NCBI RefSeq assembly: GCF_001425445.1
Contig: NZ_LMQU01000012.1
Coordinates: forward strand, 82,278 to 146,277
Length of the DNA stretch: 64,000 bases
Reading direction: 5' to 3'
DNA from: Devosia sp. Leaf420
Lineage (GTDB): Bacteria > Pseudomonadota > Alphaproteobacteria > Rhizobiales > Devosiaceae
In this document: piece after piece, positions 53,032 through 61,068 of the stretch
How positions within the stretch are numbered: the first letter of the stretch is position 1
How the letters are laid out: each line of letters starts with the position of its first letter
Notes under the pieces: generated by a model
The model's database searches: none
Told to the model about the DNA's origin: nothing
Seen by the model: the letters and a program-made list of their open reading frames with translations, nothing else
Translations under genes and position numbers: made by a program

Positions 53032-53682
53032 ATGACCGAGCATCACGAGACCGAACCCGAAGACGTGAAGATCGTGCGCGCGCTCGAGGAGGACATCATC
53101 TTCGGGCGCTTGGCGCCGGGCTCGCGCCTCACCGAGGACAAGCTCCTGTCGCGCTTTCCGGTGACGCGGCATTTCGTGCGGCAGGCGCTGGTGCAGCTTG
53201 AGCAGATGGGCGTCGTCGTGCGCGAGCGCAACAAGGGCGCCACGGTGCGCTCGCTGACCCCGAGCGAGGTCGAGCAAATCTATGCTGTGCGCGAACTGGT
53301 GCAACGGCAGGCGGCATTGATGATCCCGCTGCCGGCGCCGCAGGGGCTGATCGATGAGCTACAAGAGATTCACAAGGAGCATGGCGAGCATATCGAGGCG
53401 GGTTATCTGCGCGGCGTGCACGAGACCAATGACCGCTTTCACCTGACGCTGTTCGGGGCCTGCGGGAACAAATACCTCGTGCAGGCGATCGAGCTCTATA
53501 TGCGCTACAGCCTGCCGGTGCGGGCGAATTCGATGGCGGATCGGGCGGCGCTCGATATTTCGCACAGCCAGCATCGGCTGATGATCGAAATGCTGGGCGG
53601 GCGGGATAATTGGGTTCTGGCGCAGTTGTGCGTGGACCATCTGCAGCCGTCGAAGAAGCGGTATATTGGGTTGGTCGAATAA
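53032..53682 (+). CDS. GntR-family regulator (FCD-like)
   Basis: A 216-residue regulator. The winged-helix part lies at residues 10-75 (GRLAPGSRLTEDKLLSRFPVTRHFVRQALVQLEQMG in pattern), then a helical effector domain of the FCD type with the ligand/metal His in HETNDRFHLTLF and HSQHRLMIEM. Its position in the dehydrogenase operon, and the palindromes on both sides of the sugar regulon, make it the best candidate regulator of the genes at 47.5-63 kb. Confidence 0.92.
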   Translation: MTEHHETEPEDVKIVRALEEDIIFGRLAPGSRLTEDKLLSRFPVTRHFVRQALVQLEQMGVVVRERNKGATVRSLTPSEVEQIYAVRELVQRQAALMIPLPAPQGLIDELQEIHKEHGEHIEAGYLRGVHETNDRFHLTLFGACGNKYLVQAIELYMRYSLPVRANSMADRAALDISHSQHRLMIEMLGGRDNWVLAQLCVDHLQPSKKRYIGLVE

Positions 53683-53726
53683 GCGGGTGAGAGAAGGTCC
53701 CCTCACCCGGATCGCTAGGCAATCCG

Positions 53727-53749
53727 ACCTCTCCCCCGAAGGGAGAGGT
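53727..53749. repeat. Intergenic hairpin repeat A
   Basis: Stem ACCTCTCCC / GGGAGAGGT around a 5-base loop. It is preceded by a smaller hairpin GGATCGC-TAG-GCAATCC. It belongs to the Rhizobiales-type intergenic palindromes that occur in many copies in such genomes. Confidence 0.7.
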
Positions 53750-53790
53750 GTCGCTGCGCGATGTCTTCGGTGGTAGTCGCCGAAAGATCC

Positions 53791-53835
53791 CCCTCATCCG
53801 GCCCTTTGGGCCACCTTCTCCCCGAGAGGGAGAAG
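53791..53835. repeat. Intergenic hairpin repeat B
   Basis: CCTCATCC, then GGCCC-TTT-GGGCC, then CTTCTCCC-N5-GGGAGAAG. This is the well-known double-hairpin form of the Hyphomicrobiales intergenic repeat. Together with repeat A it fills the 258-bp gap between the GntR gene and the orphan tctC gene. Confidence 0.75.
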
Positions 53836-53941
53836 AATAAGAAGGGGGGCAAACTTGAATTGTGCAGGTGGGCTGCTGCGGCTAGCATCTTTCTCAGGTC
53901 GTAAAACGGCCGGGCGCGGGAGGCGCCTTGAGGAGGATTTG

Positions 53942-54916
53942 ATGAAGCTTGCTTTTGTGGTGCCGGCCTTGGTGGCCGGGACTTTGGCGCTGGTGGCGCC
54001 TGTCTTGGCTCAGGGGGATTTTCCGAGCCATCCGATCAATCTCGTCGTGCCGTTTGCGGCGGGCGGATCGACGGATCTCGTCGGGCGTATCGTCGCCGAA
54101 GCCATGTCCAAGGAGCTTGGGCAGAATGTGCTGGTGGTGAACCAGGCTGGGGCTGGGGGCGTCGTTGGAGCGACGGCGGTGGTCGATGCGGCGCCGGATG
54201 GGTACACGATCCTGATGGGGACGATCGCGACGCATGCGCTGAGCGCTTCGCTTTATGCGACGCCGCCGTTTGATCCTTCGGCCGATTTCACGCCAATTTC
54301 TCTGCTGGTGACCGTGCCGAATGTGTTGCTGGTCAACCCCGATTTTCCAGCCAAGACTGTCGAGGAATTGATCGCAAAGCTCAAGGCGGAGCCGGAGCAG
54401 CATGCTTATGCCTCGTCGGGCAATGGGACCCCGCTGCATCTTTCGGGGGAATTGTTCAAATCTATGACCGGCACGGACATGGTGCACGTGCCCTATCAGG
54501 GGTCTGGGCCGGCACTGGTCGATGCGCTTTCGGGCGCGGTGCCGATCATTTTCGATAATCTGCCTTCGGCGAGCGAGCATATGAAGGCGGGGACGCTACG
54601 GCCGCTGGCGGTGACGACGCTGGAACGGAGCGCGAGCTTCCCCGACGTGCCGACGATTGATGAGGCCGGGGTGCCGGGCTATGAGACCAACACCTGGAAT
54701 GCGCTGTTTGCGCCGGCCGGGACGCCACCCGAGGTGATCGAGAAGCTCAATGCGGCGGCGGTGGCGGCGGTCAATGATCCAGCGGTTAAGGCGCAGTTGG
54801 CGGAGGCTGGGGCGGTGGTCGTCGGGTCGACGGCTGAGGAACTGGCCGAGCATGTTAAGAGCGAAGTGGCGCGCTGGGCGCCGGTGATCGCCGAGGCAGG
54901 CGTTTCGATCCAGTAG
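53942..54916 (+). CDS. Orphan TctC/Bug-type binding protein
   Basis: A 324-residue periplasmic receptor of the tripartite tricarboxylate transporter family. It has a Sec signal (ALVAPVLAQG, about residues 17-26), then INLVVPFAAGGSTDLVGRIVA, GAGGVVGATAV, DGYTILMG and VPYQGSGPALVDALSG, all typical. No tctA or tctB is nearby, so it must use permeases from elsewhere or act as a sensor. The ATG at 53942 follows GAGGAGG. The gene is isolated between repeats and a DUF3072 gene. Confidence 0.93.
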   Translation: MKLAFVVPALVAGTLALVAPVLAQGDFPSHPINLVVPFAAGGSTDLVGRIVAEAMSKELGQNVLVVNQAGAGGVVGATAVVDAAPDGYTILMGTIATHALSASLYATPPFDPSADFTPISLLVTVPNVLLVNPDFPAKTVEELIAKLKAEPEQHAYASSGNGTPLHLSGELFKSMTGTDMVHVPYQGSGPALVDALSGAVPIIFDNLPSASEHMKAGTLRPLAVTTLERSASFPDVPTIDEAGVPGYETNTWNALFAPAGTPPEVIEKLNAAAVAAVNDPAVKAQLAEAGAVVVGSTAEELAEHVKSEVARWAPVIAEAGVSIQ

Positions 54917-54967
54917 GGAACGGGTTGCGGGTCGTGAACGTTTAGAGAACAAACAAGGAGTTCTCAG

Positions 54968-55195
54968 ATGTCCACGACCAATCCCAAAATCGATCCGGGT
55001 CCGCATTCCAATCTCGAAAAAGATCCGAGCGAATGGACGACCGGCGACGATCCGATGACGGATGCGCAGGGGTCTTATTTGAAGACGCTTTCGGAGCAGG
55101 CGCATAAGCCGGAGCAGTTTGCTGATGATCTGAGCAAGGCGGAAGCCTCGGAGCGGATCGACGCGCTGCGGCAGGAATTGGGGCTGGGTTCGTAA
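54968..55195 (+). CDS. DUF3072 small protein
   Basis: A 75-residue hydrophilic protein. The core (DPSEWTTGDDPMTDAQGSYLKTLSEQAHKP in pattern) matches DUF3072, a small domain of unknown role found in many alphaproteobacteria. A clear AAGGAG ribosome site lies 10 bp before the ATG. It is followed by a strong hairpin shared with the convergent GH39 gene. Confidence 0.85.
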   Translation: MSTTNPKIDPGPHSNLEKDPSEWTTGDDPMTDAQGSYLKTLSEQAHKPEQFADDLSKAEASERIDALRQELGLGS

Positions 55196-55215
55196 GTACT
55201 ATCTCCGCAAAATAA

Positions 55216-55247
55216 AGCACCCCGCCGAGGGAGGTCGGCGGGGTGCT
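55216..55247. terminator. Bidirectional terminator-like hairpin
   Basis: Perfect 13-bp stem AGCACCCCGCCGA / TCGGCGGGGTGCT with a 6-base loop between two convergent genes. On the minus strand it is followed by TTATTTT, a good terminator for the GH39 gene. On the plus strand there is no T-run. Confidence 0.8.
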
Positions 55248-55284
55248 GTCGCGACAAATCAGCAAGGGCTGATTTGCGCGGAGT

Positions 55285-56886
55285 TCAGTAGTCGATGCGG
55301 AGGAGAGAGACGCCCTGGCGGGGGAGAGTGGTCGTCAGGGTGACGGCGCCGTTGGAGGCTTCGGCTACAGAGGTTTCGAAGACGGCGAGTTGGCCGGAGG
55401 CTTCCAGCTTCTTGTAGTCGTCGCCGGTGACCTCCTGAGGCGAGCCCATGGCTTTCCACACGCCGAAGGAGTTGGAGTGATCCTTGTCCATGCGGTAGTG
55501 GGTCAGCTTGTGGCTGCCGGGCTTTATGCCTTTGAGTGACAGGGTGACATTGGCGGCGCCGTCTTCGACGTCGTCATCGTGGTAGTTCCAGACGAGGATC
55601 GAGACGCCGGTATCGTCGCGGGTGGCGACGGCGTTGACGTCGGGTTGCTCGCGGACGCCGTGTTCCATGATGGTCTGGATATCGAGGGCGTGGTCGGATT
55701 TGGCCTCGACCCATTCGCCTTTGAGCTTGCCGAGCATGCGGAAGCCATTCAGCACCGCCTTATCGACGCCATTGGTCGCGAGATCGCGGAAGCCGTCGTA
55801 CCAGGGCTGGTCTTCGAAGAGGAAGGCCCAGGTGACAGCGCCTTCGATCTCGATGCCGGCGCGCTGGCTGAGTTCGTAGGTGCGGATCATGCTTTCGACG
55901 ACATAGGCGCCGTAGAGCGGCCCGTTGCGATAGCCGTTTTGCGGATGGACGCGGGCGGAGCAGGCAGCGCAGCCTTCGGGGTCGGATTCGCCGATGACCG
56001 TGGGCAGATGGCGCAGGGTCGGGAATTCGTTGACGATGGCGAGGTTGGCCTCGATGTCGCGGAGCTGCTTGTGGAGGCCCATGCGGACATGGTCCTTCCA
56101 GATCACCGGATTGCCCTTGGCGTGGAAGGCGATGAAGTCGATGGGGGAATCGTTGTCGACGACGTGCTGCAGGAATTCGCGGAGGAATTTCTGCGCCTTG
56201 GGGTTGTTGAAAGCGCCGCAGGTGTGGGGGCCGCCGACGCGGGCGCCGGGCAGGGCGGCTTTGATGGCACGGGCGGCGACATCGTACATTTCGCAGAATT
56301 GCGGGATCGTACCCTTCCAATAGATGCCATCGGGCTCGTTCCAGACTTCCCATGGCCAGGAGAGGACTTTTTCCTCGCCATAGCGATCGGCGAGGTGCCG
56401 GGCCCAGGCGTGGATGAGGTCGCCCCACTTCTTGAGATTGTTGGGCGGATTGGCCCAGCCCGTCAGGATGGTGGCGTAGGGATCGGTCGGGGTCCAATGG
56501 TGCCGGTATTCGCCTGGATCGTCGGAGAGGGCTTCGGGCATGAAGCCGACCTGGATCAGCGGGATATTGCCGGCTTCGACATAGGCGTCGAAGATCTGGT
56601 CCATGATGGTCCAATCGTAGACCGGGTTGCCGTCGGCGTCTTCGGTATAGGCATTGGTCGAGCCCCATTTGAGGGCATATTTGCCATCGCCTGAGGTCAG
56701 AAGATTGTGCGTGCGCACGCGCGGGGGCTCGGGGCTGAGCTCGGTCAGGGCGTTGAGCAGCTTCTTGCCATTGGCGGTGTAGGTGTAATTCGGCTCGTCA
56801 TAGCCGAACCAGTTCCACAATGGCCGGTAAGCACCGCGGCTTGCGCCCGCGTCCACATCGATGCGGACGTCGTAAGTCGTGGTCAT
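55285..56886 (-). CDS. GH39-type glycoside hydrolase (beta-xylosidase-like)
   Basis: A 533-residue enzyme. The (beta/alpha)8 catalytic domain shows WEVWNEPDG (acid/base Glu, about residue 182) and VIGESDPEG (likely nucleophile Glu, about residue 290). Together with GGPHTCGAF and the N-terminal GYDEPNYTYT this is the GH39 pattern (beta-xylosidase or alpha-L-iduronidase group). A C-terminal beta-sandwich follows. There is no signal peptide, so it acts on imported oligosaccharides. ATG 56886 was chosen, since the extra 13 residues upstream are poorly supported. The promoter region is shared with the ABC transporter at 57203 and has several copies of the regulatory motif. Confidence 0.85.
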   Translation of the reverse strand: MTTTYDVRIDVDAGASRGAYRPLWNWFGYDEPNYTYTANGKKLLNALTELSPEPPRVRTHNLLTSGDGKYALKWGSTNAYTEDADGNPVYDWTIMDQIFDAYVEAGNIPLIQVGFMPEALSDDPGEYRHHWTPTDPYATILTGWANPPNNLKKWGDLIHAWARHLADRYGEEKVLSWPWEVWNEPDGIYWKGTIPQFCEMYDVAARAIKAALPGARVGGPHTCGAFNNPKAQKFLREFLQHVVDNDSPIDFIAFHAKGNPVIWKDHVRMGLHKQLRDIEANLAIVNEFPTLRHLPTVIGESDPEGCAACSARVHPQNGYRNGPLYGAYVVESMIRTYELSQRAGIEIEGAVTWAFLFEDQPWYDGFRDLATNGVDKAVLNGFRMLGKLKGEWVEAKSDHALDIQTIMEHGVREQPDVNAVATRDDTGVSILVWNYHDDDVEDGAANVTLSLKGIKPGSHKLTHYRMDKDHSNSFGVWKAMGSPQEVTGDDYKKLEASGQLAVFETSVAEASNGAVTLTTTLPRQGVSLLRIDY

Positions 56887-56962
56887 TGTCTTGTCTCCAC
56901 CCTTGATAGCTGCGTTTTGGGTCATTGCCCGTTTGGTGCGGTGAGCCTACTCGGGCGCGTGT

Positions 56963-56981
56963 CTTTGTCAATAATACAAAG
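56963..56981. promoter_or_regulatory. Operator candidate: TTGTCAATAAT within CTTTGT-N7-ACAAAG
   Basis: The 11-mer TTGTCAATAAT at 56965-56975 is identical to the copy in the 51.8-kb promoter region and lies within a 6-bp inverted repeat CTTTGT/ACAAAG. It is about 80 bp upstream of the GH39 start. Confidence 0.65.
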
Positions 56982-56986
56982 GTGGA

Positions 56987-56997
56987 TTGTCGATTAA
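56987..56997 (+). promoter_or_regulatory. Motif variant TTGTCGATTAA
   Basis: A variant of the TTGTCAATAAT motif, 22 bp (two helical turns) after the first copy. Its phase with the others supports real binding sites. Confidence 0.45.
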
Positions 56998-57038
56998 ATC
57001 CCGCACTCTGGCGATAAGTGGCGTGAAAATGCGCCGTT

Positions 57039-57049
57039 TTGTCGATAAT
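57039..57049 (+). promoter_or_regulatory. Motif variant TTGTCGATAAT
   Basis: One mismatch to TTGTCAATAAT, 52 bp (about five turns) after the previous copy and closer to the ABC operon start at 57203. Confidence 0.5.
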
Positions 57050-57071
57050 CCTGTTGCCCTCGGTCAAAATA

Positions 57072-57082
57072 TTGTCGATAAA
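57072..57082 (+). promoter_or_regulatory. Motif variant TTGTCGATAAA
   Basis: Two mismatches to TTGTCAATAAT, 33 bp (about three turns) from the previous copy. The whole 316-bp stretch 56887-57202 holds no gene; apart from these sites and the GGAGG before ATG 57203, I see no other structure in it. Confidence 0.45.
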
Positions 57083-57202
57083 GCTGTTGGCGCGGACTGC
57101 CGGGAGGAATTGGCGGGCGGCGTCGAGGTGAGGGAGGCGATGTGCGGCAAAGGCCTGCGCAGTCGCTGCCTGCGCAAAGCGCGGGCCACAGGAGGAACGA
57201 CC

Positions 57203-59137
57203 ATGCTCTTTCGGAAGCTGGTGGCAACCGCGCTAGCGATCGCCAAGGTGGCGATGCCAGTCGCTATAGCCGCAACGGCGGTGCCGGTAGCCGCCCAGGA
57301 TTTCATCGCGGGCATTCCGCGTAATGAGGCGCTGATTATTCAGGGTCCGGCAGCGCAGAATGCCGAATGGTTCAACCTTTGGGCGCCGGGCGGCGGGGCG
57401 AGCACTAATGGCTTGCAGCAGCTGACCGCCGATACGTTCTGGTTCATCAATCCCGAAGGGGTGGGCGACGCGGCCTGGACCAATGCGCTGGCGACCGAAA
57501 AGCCGATCTATAATGACGATTTCACGCAGATGACCGTCAAACTGCGGGATGGCATCTTCTGGAGCGACGGGGTTCAGTTTTCGGCTGACGATGTCGTCTA
57601 TACGGTCGAGACGCAGGTCGAACATGCCGGCATGGGCTGGAGCGCGCCGTTTACGGTCAATGTCGAGAGTGTCGAAGCGACCGATCCATTGACGGTGGTT
57701 TTCAATCTCAAGGAACCCAATTCACGGTTCCATACGCTCTTTACCGTGCGCTGGAATGCGGCCTGGATCATGCCCAAGCATGTGTTCGAAAAGGTCGAGG
57801 ATCCACTGACCTATAACGCCAATCCGCCGGTGTCGCTCTCGGCCTATGTGCTCGACAGCTATGACAGCGCGGGCAATTGGGTGATCTGGAAGCTGCGGGA
57901 GGACTGGCAGCGCACCTCGATCGGCATGACGCTCGATAAGGCGCCGGACGTGAAATATGTCGTCTATCGCAATGCGGGCAATCCCGATGCGCGCGTCATC
58001 GAGCAGATGAACCACAATCTCGATGTGATCAACGACATTGCGCCCGAAGGCATGTTCACCATTGCCCGCGATGCGCGCGAAACCACCGCGTCATGGTTCC
58101 CGGGCTTCCCCTTTGCCCATCCCGATCCGACACTGCCGTCAGTGCTCTTCAACCACCAGCGCGAACCATACGCCAATAAGGACGTTCGCTGGGCGCTGGC
58201 CCTGATGATCGATATCCGCGCCGTGGCCATGGGGTCTTATCGCGGGGCAGCGAACCTGGCTGCACTGTCCGTGCCGCCGACCGGTACGGCCGTGGTCGAT
58301 TATTACGAGCCGATGCAGGAATGGCTCAACGGCTATGAGCTCAATACCGGCACGCGGACCATAAAGCCTTACGACCAGACCGTGCCGCAGCAGATCGCTG
58401 CGCTCGTCAAACCGCAATGGGGCGAGGACATTCCGGACGATCCGGCCCAGCTTGCCAAGATGTTCGGCAATGGCTGGTGGAAGCAGGACGTGCAGGCGGC
58501 AGCGGAACTGCTGCAGAAAGCCGGCTTTACCAAGAACGGCAACCAGTGGATGAAGCCCGATGGCACGCCATTCACCATCAAGCTGATGGTCGAGGGCGAC
58601 AATGTTCCGACGCTCGCGCGTGCCGGCACCATCATCGCCCAGCAGTGGTCGATGGAAGGGGTGCAGACGACGGTGGACGTCGCGGGGCCGACCAACGGCC
58701 AGCGTCTCGGCGGCGGTGACTTCGATGTCGCCATCTACTGGACCGTCGAGACCTGGGGCGGCCACCCGGACCTTTCGTTCTTCCTCGAAAGCTATCACTC
58801 CGATTTCGTCAAGCCAGCCGGGGAAACCCAGCCGCCGCGCAACCTGACCCGTTGGACAGATGAACGGCTCGACCAGATCATCGAAGCCAATCGCGTGATC
58901 GGGTTCGACGCCCCACAGGTCACCCAGCTCGGGATGGACTATCTCAAGCTTGCCGTCGAAGAGATGCCGTTCATTCCGCTGATGGCCTACAACAAGTTTG
59001 CGCCTTTCGACACGACCTACTGGACCGGTTATCCCAGCGCCGAGAATCCCTATTCGGCTTCGGGTCCGTTCTGGAGCAACCTGCGCTACATGGTGGTGGC
59101 CCTCGAAGCCAACCCGAACGCACCGGCTGCACAATAG
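57203..59137 (+). CDS. ABC transporter substrate-binding protein, family 5 (oligosaccharide type)
   Basis: A 644-residue periplasmic protein. It has a Sec signal peptide ending AVPVAAQ (cleavage about residue 33). The SBP_bac_5 pattern includes VKLRDGIFWSDGVQFSADDVVYT at about 112-134. Length and type match family members that carry oligosaccharides rather than peptides. The GH39 gene next to it supports a xylo- or other glycoside ligand. ATG 57203 has GGAGGAACG before it; the upstream open frame was rejected. A strong hairpin follows the gene. Confidence 0.93.
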   Translation: MLFRKLVATALAIAKVAMPVAIAATAVPVAAQDFIAGIPRNEALIIQGPAAQNAEWFNLWAPGGGASTNGLQQLTADTFWFINPEGVGDAAWTNALATEKPIYNDDFTQMTVKLRDGIFWSDGVQFSADDVVYTVETQVEHAGMGWSAPFTVNVESVEATDPLTVVFNLKEPNSRFHTLFTVRWNAAWIMPKHVFEKVEDPLTYNANPPVSLSAYVLDSYDSAGNWVIWKLREDWQRTSIGMTLDKAPDVKYVVYRNAGNPDARVIEQMNHNLDVINDIAPEGMFTIARDARETTASWFPGFPFAHPDPTLPSVLFNHQREPYANKDVRWALALMIDIRAVAMGSYRGAANLAALSVPPTGTAVVDYYEPMQEWLNGYELNTGTRTIKPYDQTVPQQIAALVKPQWGEDIPDDPAQLAKMFGNGWWKQDVQAAAELLQKAGFTKNGNQWMKPDGTPFTIKLMVEGDNVPTLARAGTIIAQQWSMEGVQTTVDVAGPTNGQRLGGGDFDVAIYWTVETWGGHPDLSFFLESYHSDFVKPAGETQPPRNLTRWTDERLDQIIEANRVIGFDAPQVTQLGMDYLKLAVEEMPFIPLMAYNKFAPFDTTYWTGYPSAENPYSASGPFWSNLRYMVVALEANPNAPAAQ

Positions 59138-59143
59138 GCCCTG

Positions 59144-59166
59144 CGGGCGGGGCATGACCCCGCCCG
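59144..59166 (+). other. Hairpin after the binding-protein gene
   Basis: Perfect 9-bp GC stem CGGGCGGGG / CCCCGCCCG with a 5-base loop, starting 7 bp after the SBP stop and followed by TTTCCTTT. It probably terminates most transcripts after the SBP gene, or stabilises them. Confidence 0.65.
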
Positions 59167-59201
59167 TTTCCTTTGATTCATAGTTCGAAACGGGCACGCA
59201 G

Positions 59202-60206
59202 ATGGACGGCTTTGCCAAATATCTCGTCCGGCGCCTCTTCCAGTTTTTCCTCGTGATTTTCCTGGGCGTTTCGCTGGCTTTCGTCATCACCAAGCTTTCC
59301 CCGGTCGATCCGGTGGAACAATCCGTGTCGTTGATGACCAATTTCGGTGCTACCGACCCGCGGGCGGTGGAACTGATGCGCGAAGCGCTGCAGGAGCTTT
59401 ATGGCCTCAAGGGCTCGATGATCGAGCAATATGTGGGGTTCTGGGGTCGCGTGGTGCAGGGCGATTTCGGACCCTCGCTTTCATCGTTCCCGACGCCGGT
59501 GATGTCGCTGATCATGAGCGCCTTGCCCTGGACCGTTGGGCTTCTGACATTGGCGCTGATCATCACCTGGACGCTCGGCAACCTGCTCGGGGCGTTGGCG
59601 GGCTACTACCGCAACAATACGCTCTTAAAACTGTCGGGCGCGGCGATCATGGCGCTCCATCCGGTGCCGGCCTATATCATCGGTCTCGTGTTACTGCTTG
59701 CCTTCGGCTTTATCTGGCCGGTGCTGCCGATCTCGGGCGGGGCGCAGATGAACCTGCAGCCGGCGTTCAGTTTCGACTATATCCGCTCGCTTATTCTGCA
59801 CGGCACGCTGCCGGCGCTGACGCTGGTGCTCGTCGGGATCGGGAGTTGGTTCATTTCCATGCGGTCACTGGTCTCCAATATCGTGACCGACGACCATGTG
59901 GTCTATGCCGAGCTCGGCGGGGTGAAATCGAGCAAGATCTTTTCCCAATATGTGGCGCGCAATGCGCTGCTGCCGCAGTTGACGGGGCTGGCACTTAGCC
60001 TTGGCAATGTCTTTGGCGGCGCCGTTATCACCGAATTTCTCTTCAATTATCCCGGCGTCGGGCGGCTCCTGATCCAGGGCATTTATCGCGGCGATTATTC
60101 GCTGGTGCTCGGGGTGACGACCATGTCGATCGTGGCGGTGGCTGTCGCCGTCTTCATCATCGATCTCATCTATCCGCTCATCGATCCGCGGGTGAGGCAC
60201 GGCTGA
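59202..60206 (+). CDS. ABC transporter permease, DppB type
   Basis: A 334-residue inner membrane permease. It starts FAKYLVRRLFQFFLVIFLGVSLAFVI, typical of DppB-like proteins. The coupling loop is YAELGGVKSSKIFSQYVARNALLPQ, and it ends DLIYPLIDPRVRHG. It forms the channel with the next gene (TGA, two bases, ATG). Confidence 0.93.
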   Translation: MDGFAKYLVRRLFQFFLVIFLGVSLAFVITKLSPVDPVEQSVSLMTNFGATDPRAVELMREALQELYGLKGSMIEQYVGFWGRVVQGDFGPSLSSFPTPVMSLIMSALPWTVGLLTLALIITWTLGNLLGALAGYYRNNTLLKLSGAAIMALHPVPAYIIGLVLLLAFGFIWPVLPISGGAQMNLQPAFSFDYIRSLILHGTLPALTLVLVGIGSWFISMRSLVSNIVTDDHVVYAELGGVKSSKIFSQYVARNALLPQLTGLALSLGNVFGGAVITEFLFNYPGVGRLLIQGIYRGDYSLVLGVTTMSIVAVAVAVFIIDLIYPLIDPRVRHG

Positions 60207-60208
60207 CC

Positions 60209-61066
60209 ATGTTCAAGATTCTTCGCGACTTGCTGCGCTATAACCGGGAATTCGCCATCGGCTTCGTGCTGACGCTCGGTGTTTTCCTTTTCGCTCTGGC
60301 GCACTTCTGGGCGCCAATGCCGGACAGCGCCATCTATCTCCTGCCGCCCGACATGCCGCCTTCGGCGCAATACTGGTTCGGCACGACATCGCGCGGGCAG
60401 GACGTGCTCTGGCAGATGAGCTCGGCGATCTGGAACACGATGCTGTTTGGGATCACCGTGACCATCCTCAGTCGTTTGCTCGCGGTCGCCGTGGGCATGA
60501 TCTCGGGCTATCTCGGGGGCAAGTGGGACGAGGCGTTGATGACACTCAACGACACCATGATCGCGCTGCCCAATATTCCGATCCTCTTGCTCGTCTATTT
60601 CGTGATGCGGGATTCGATGAGCTGGCCGGTGCTGGCGGCGACGGCCGCGCTCCTCGGGTGGAACTACGATGCGCGGCTCATCCGCTCGGTCACGCTGAGC
60701 TTGAGGAACCGGGAATTCACGCGTCATGCGGTGTTCGCCGGGATGAGCGTGCCGCAGATCCTAATCCGCCAGCATCTGCCCTATGTCATGCCGGTGATCT
60801 TCTTTACCGCGATGAACAACCTGATCTGGGCCATCGGGCTCGAGGTGACGCTATCGGTGCTCGGTTTTTCCGACATCAACCGACCGACCATTGGGGGGAT
60901 GATCTATTGGGCCAACCAGCACCAGGCGATAATCGCCGGCATCTGGTGGTGGATCGTGTTTCCGATCATCGCCATCGTGCTGCTGTTCCTCGGGCTGTTC
61001 CTGCTCGCGATATCCGTCAACGAATATATCGACCCGCGTAGTCGCTTGAGCCGGATGGGAGCGTGA
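60209..61066 (+). CDS. ABC transporter permease, DppC type
   Basis: A 285-residue permease. After one helix comes the short DppC-like hallmark WFGTTSRGQDVLWQMSSAIW, then the five-helix core with the coupling loop TRHAVFAGMSVPQILIRQHLPYVMP. The C-terminus INEYIDPRSRLSRMG-like sequence is standard. It lacks the insertion seen in the paralogue at 18793. Confidence 0.93.
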   Translation: MFKILRDLLRYNREFAIGFVLTLGVFLFALAHFWAPMPDSAIYLLPPDMPPSAQYWFGTTSRGQDVLWQMSSAIWNTMLFGITVTILSRLLAVAVGMISGYLGGKWDEALMTLNDTMIALPNIPILLLVYFVMRDSMSWPVLAATAALLGWNYDARLIRSVTLSLRNREFTRHAVFAGMSVPQILIRQHLPYVMPVIFFTAMNNLIWAIGLEVTLSVLGFSDINRPTIGGMIYWANQHQAIIAGIWWWIVFPIIAIVLLFLGLFLLAISVNEYIDPRSRLSRMGA

Positions 61067-61068
61067 CC

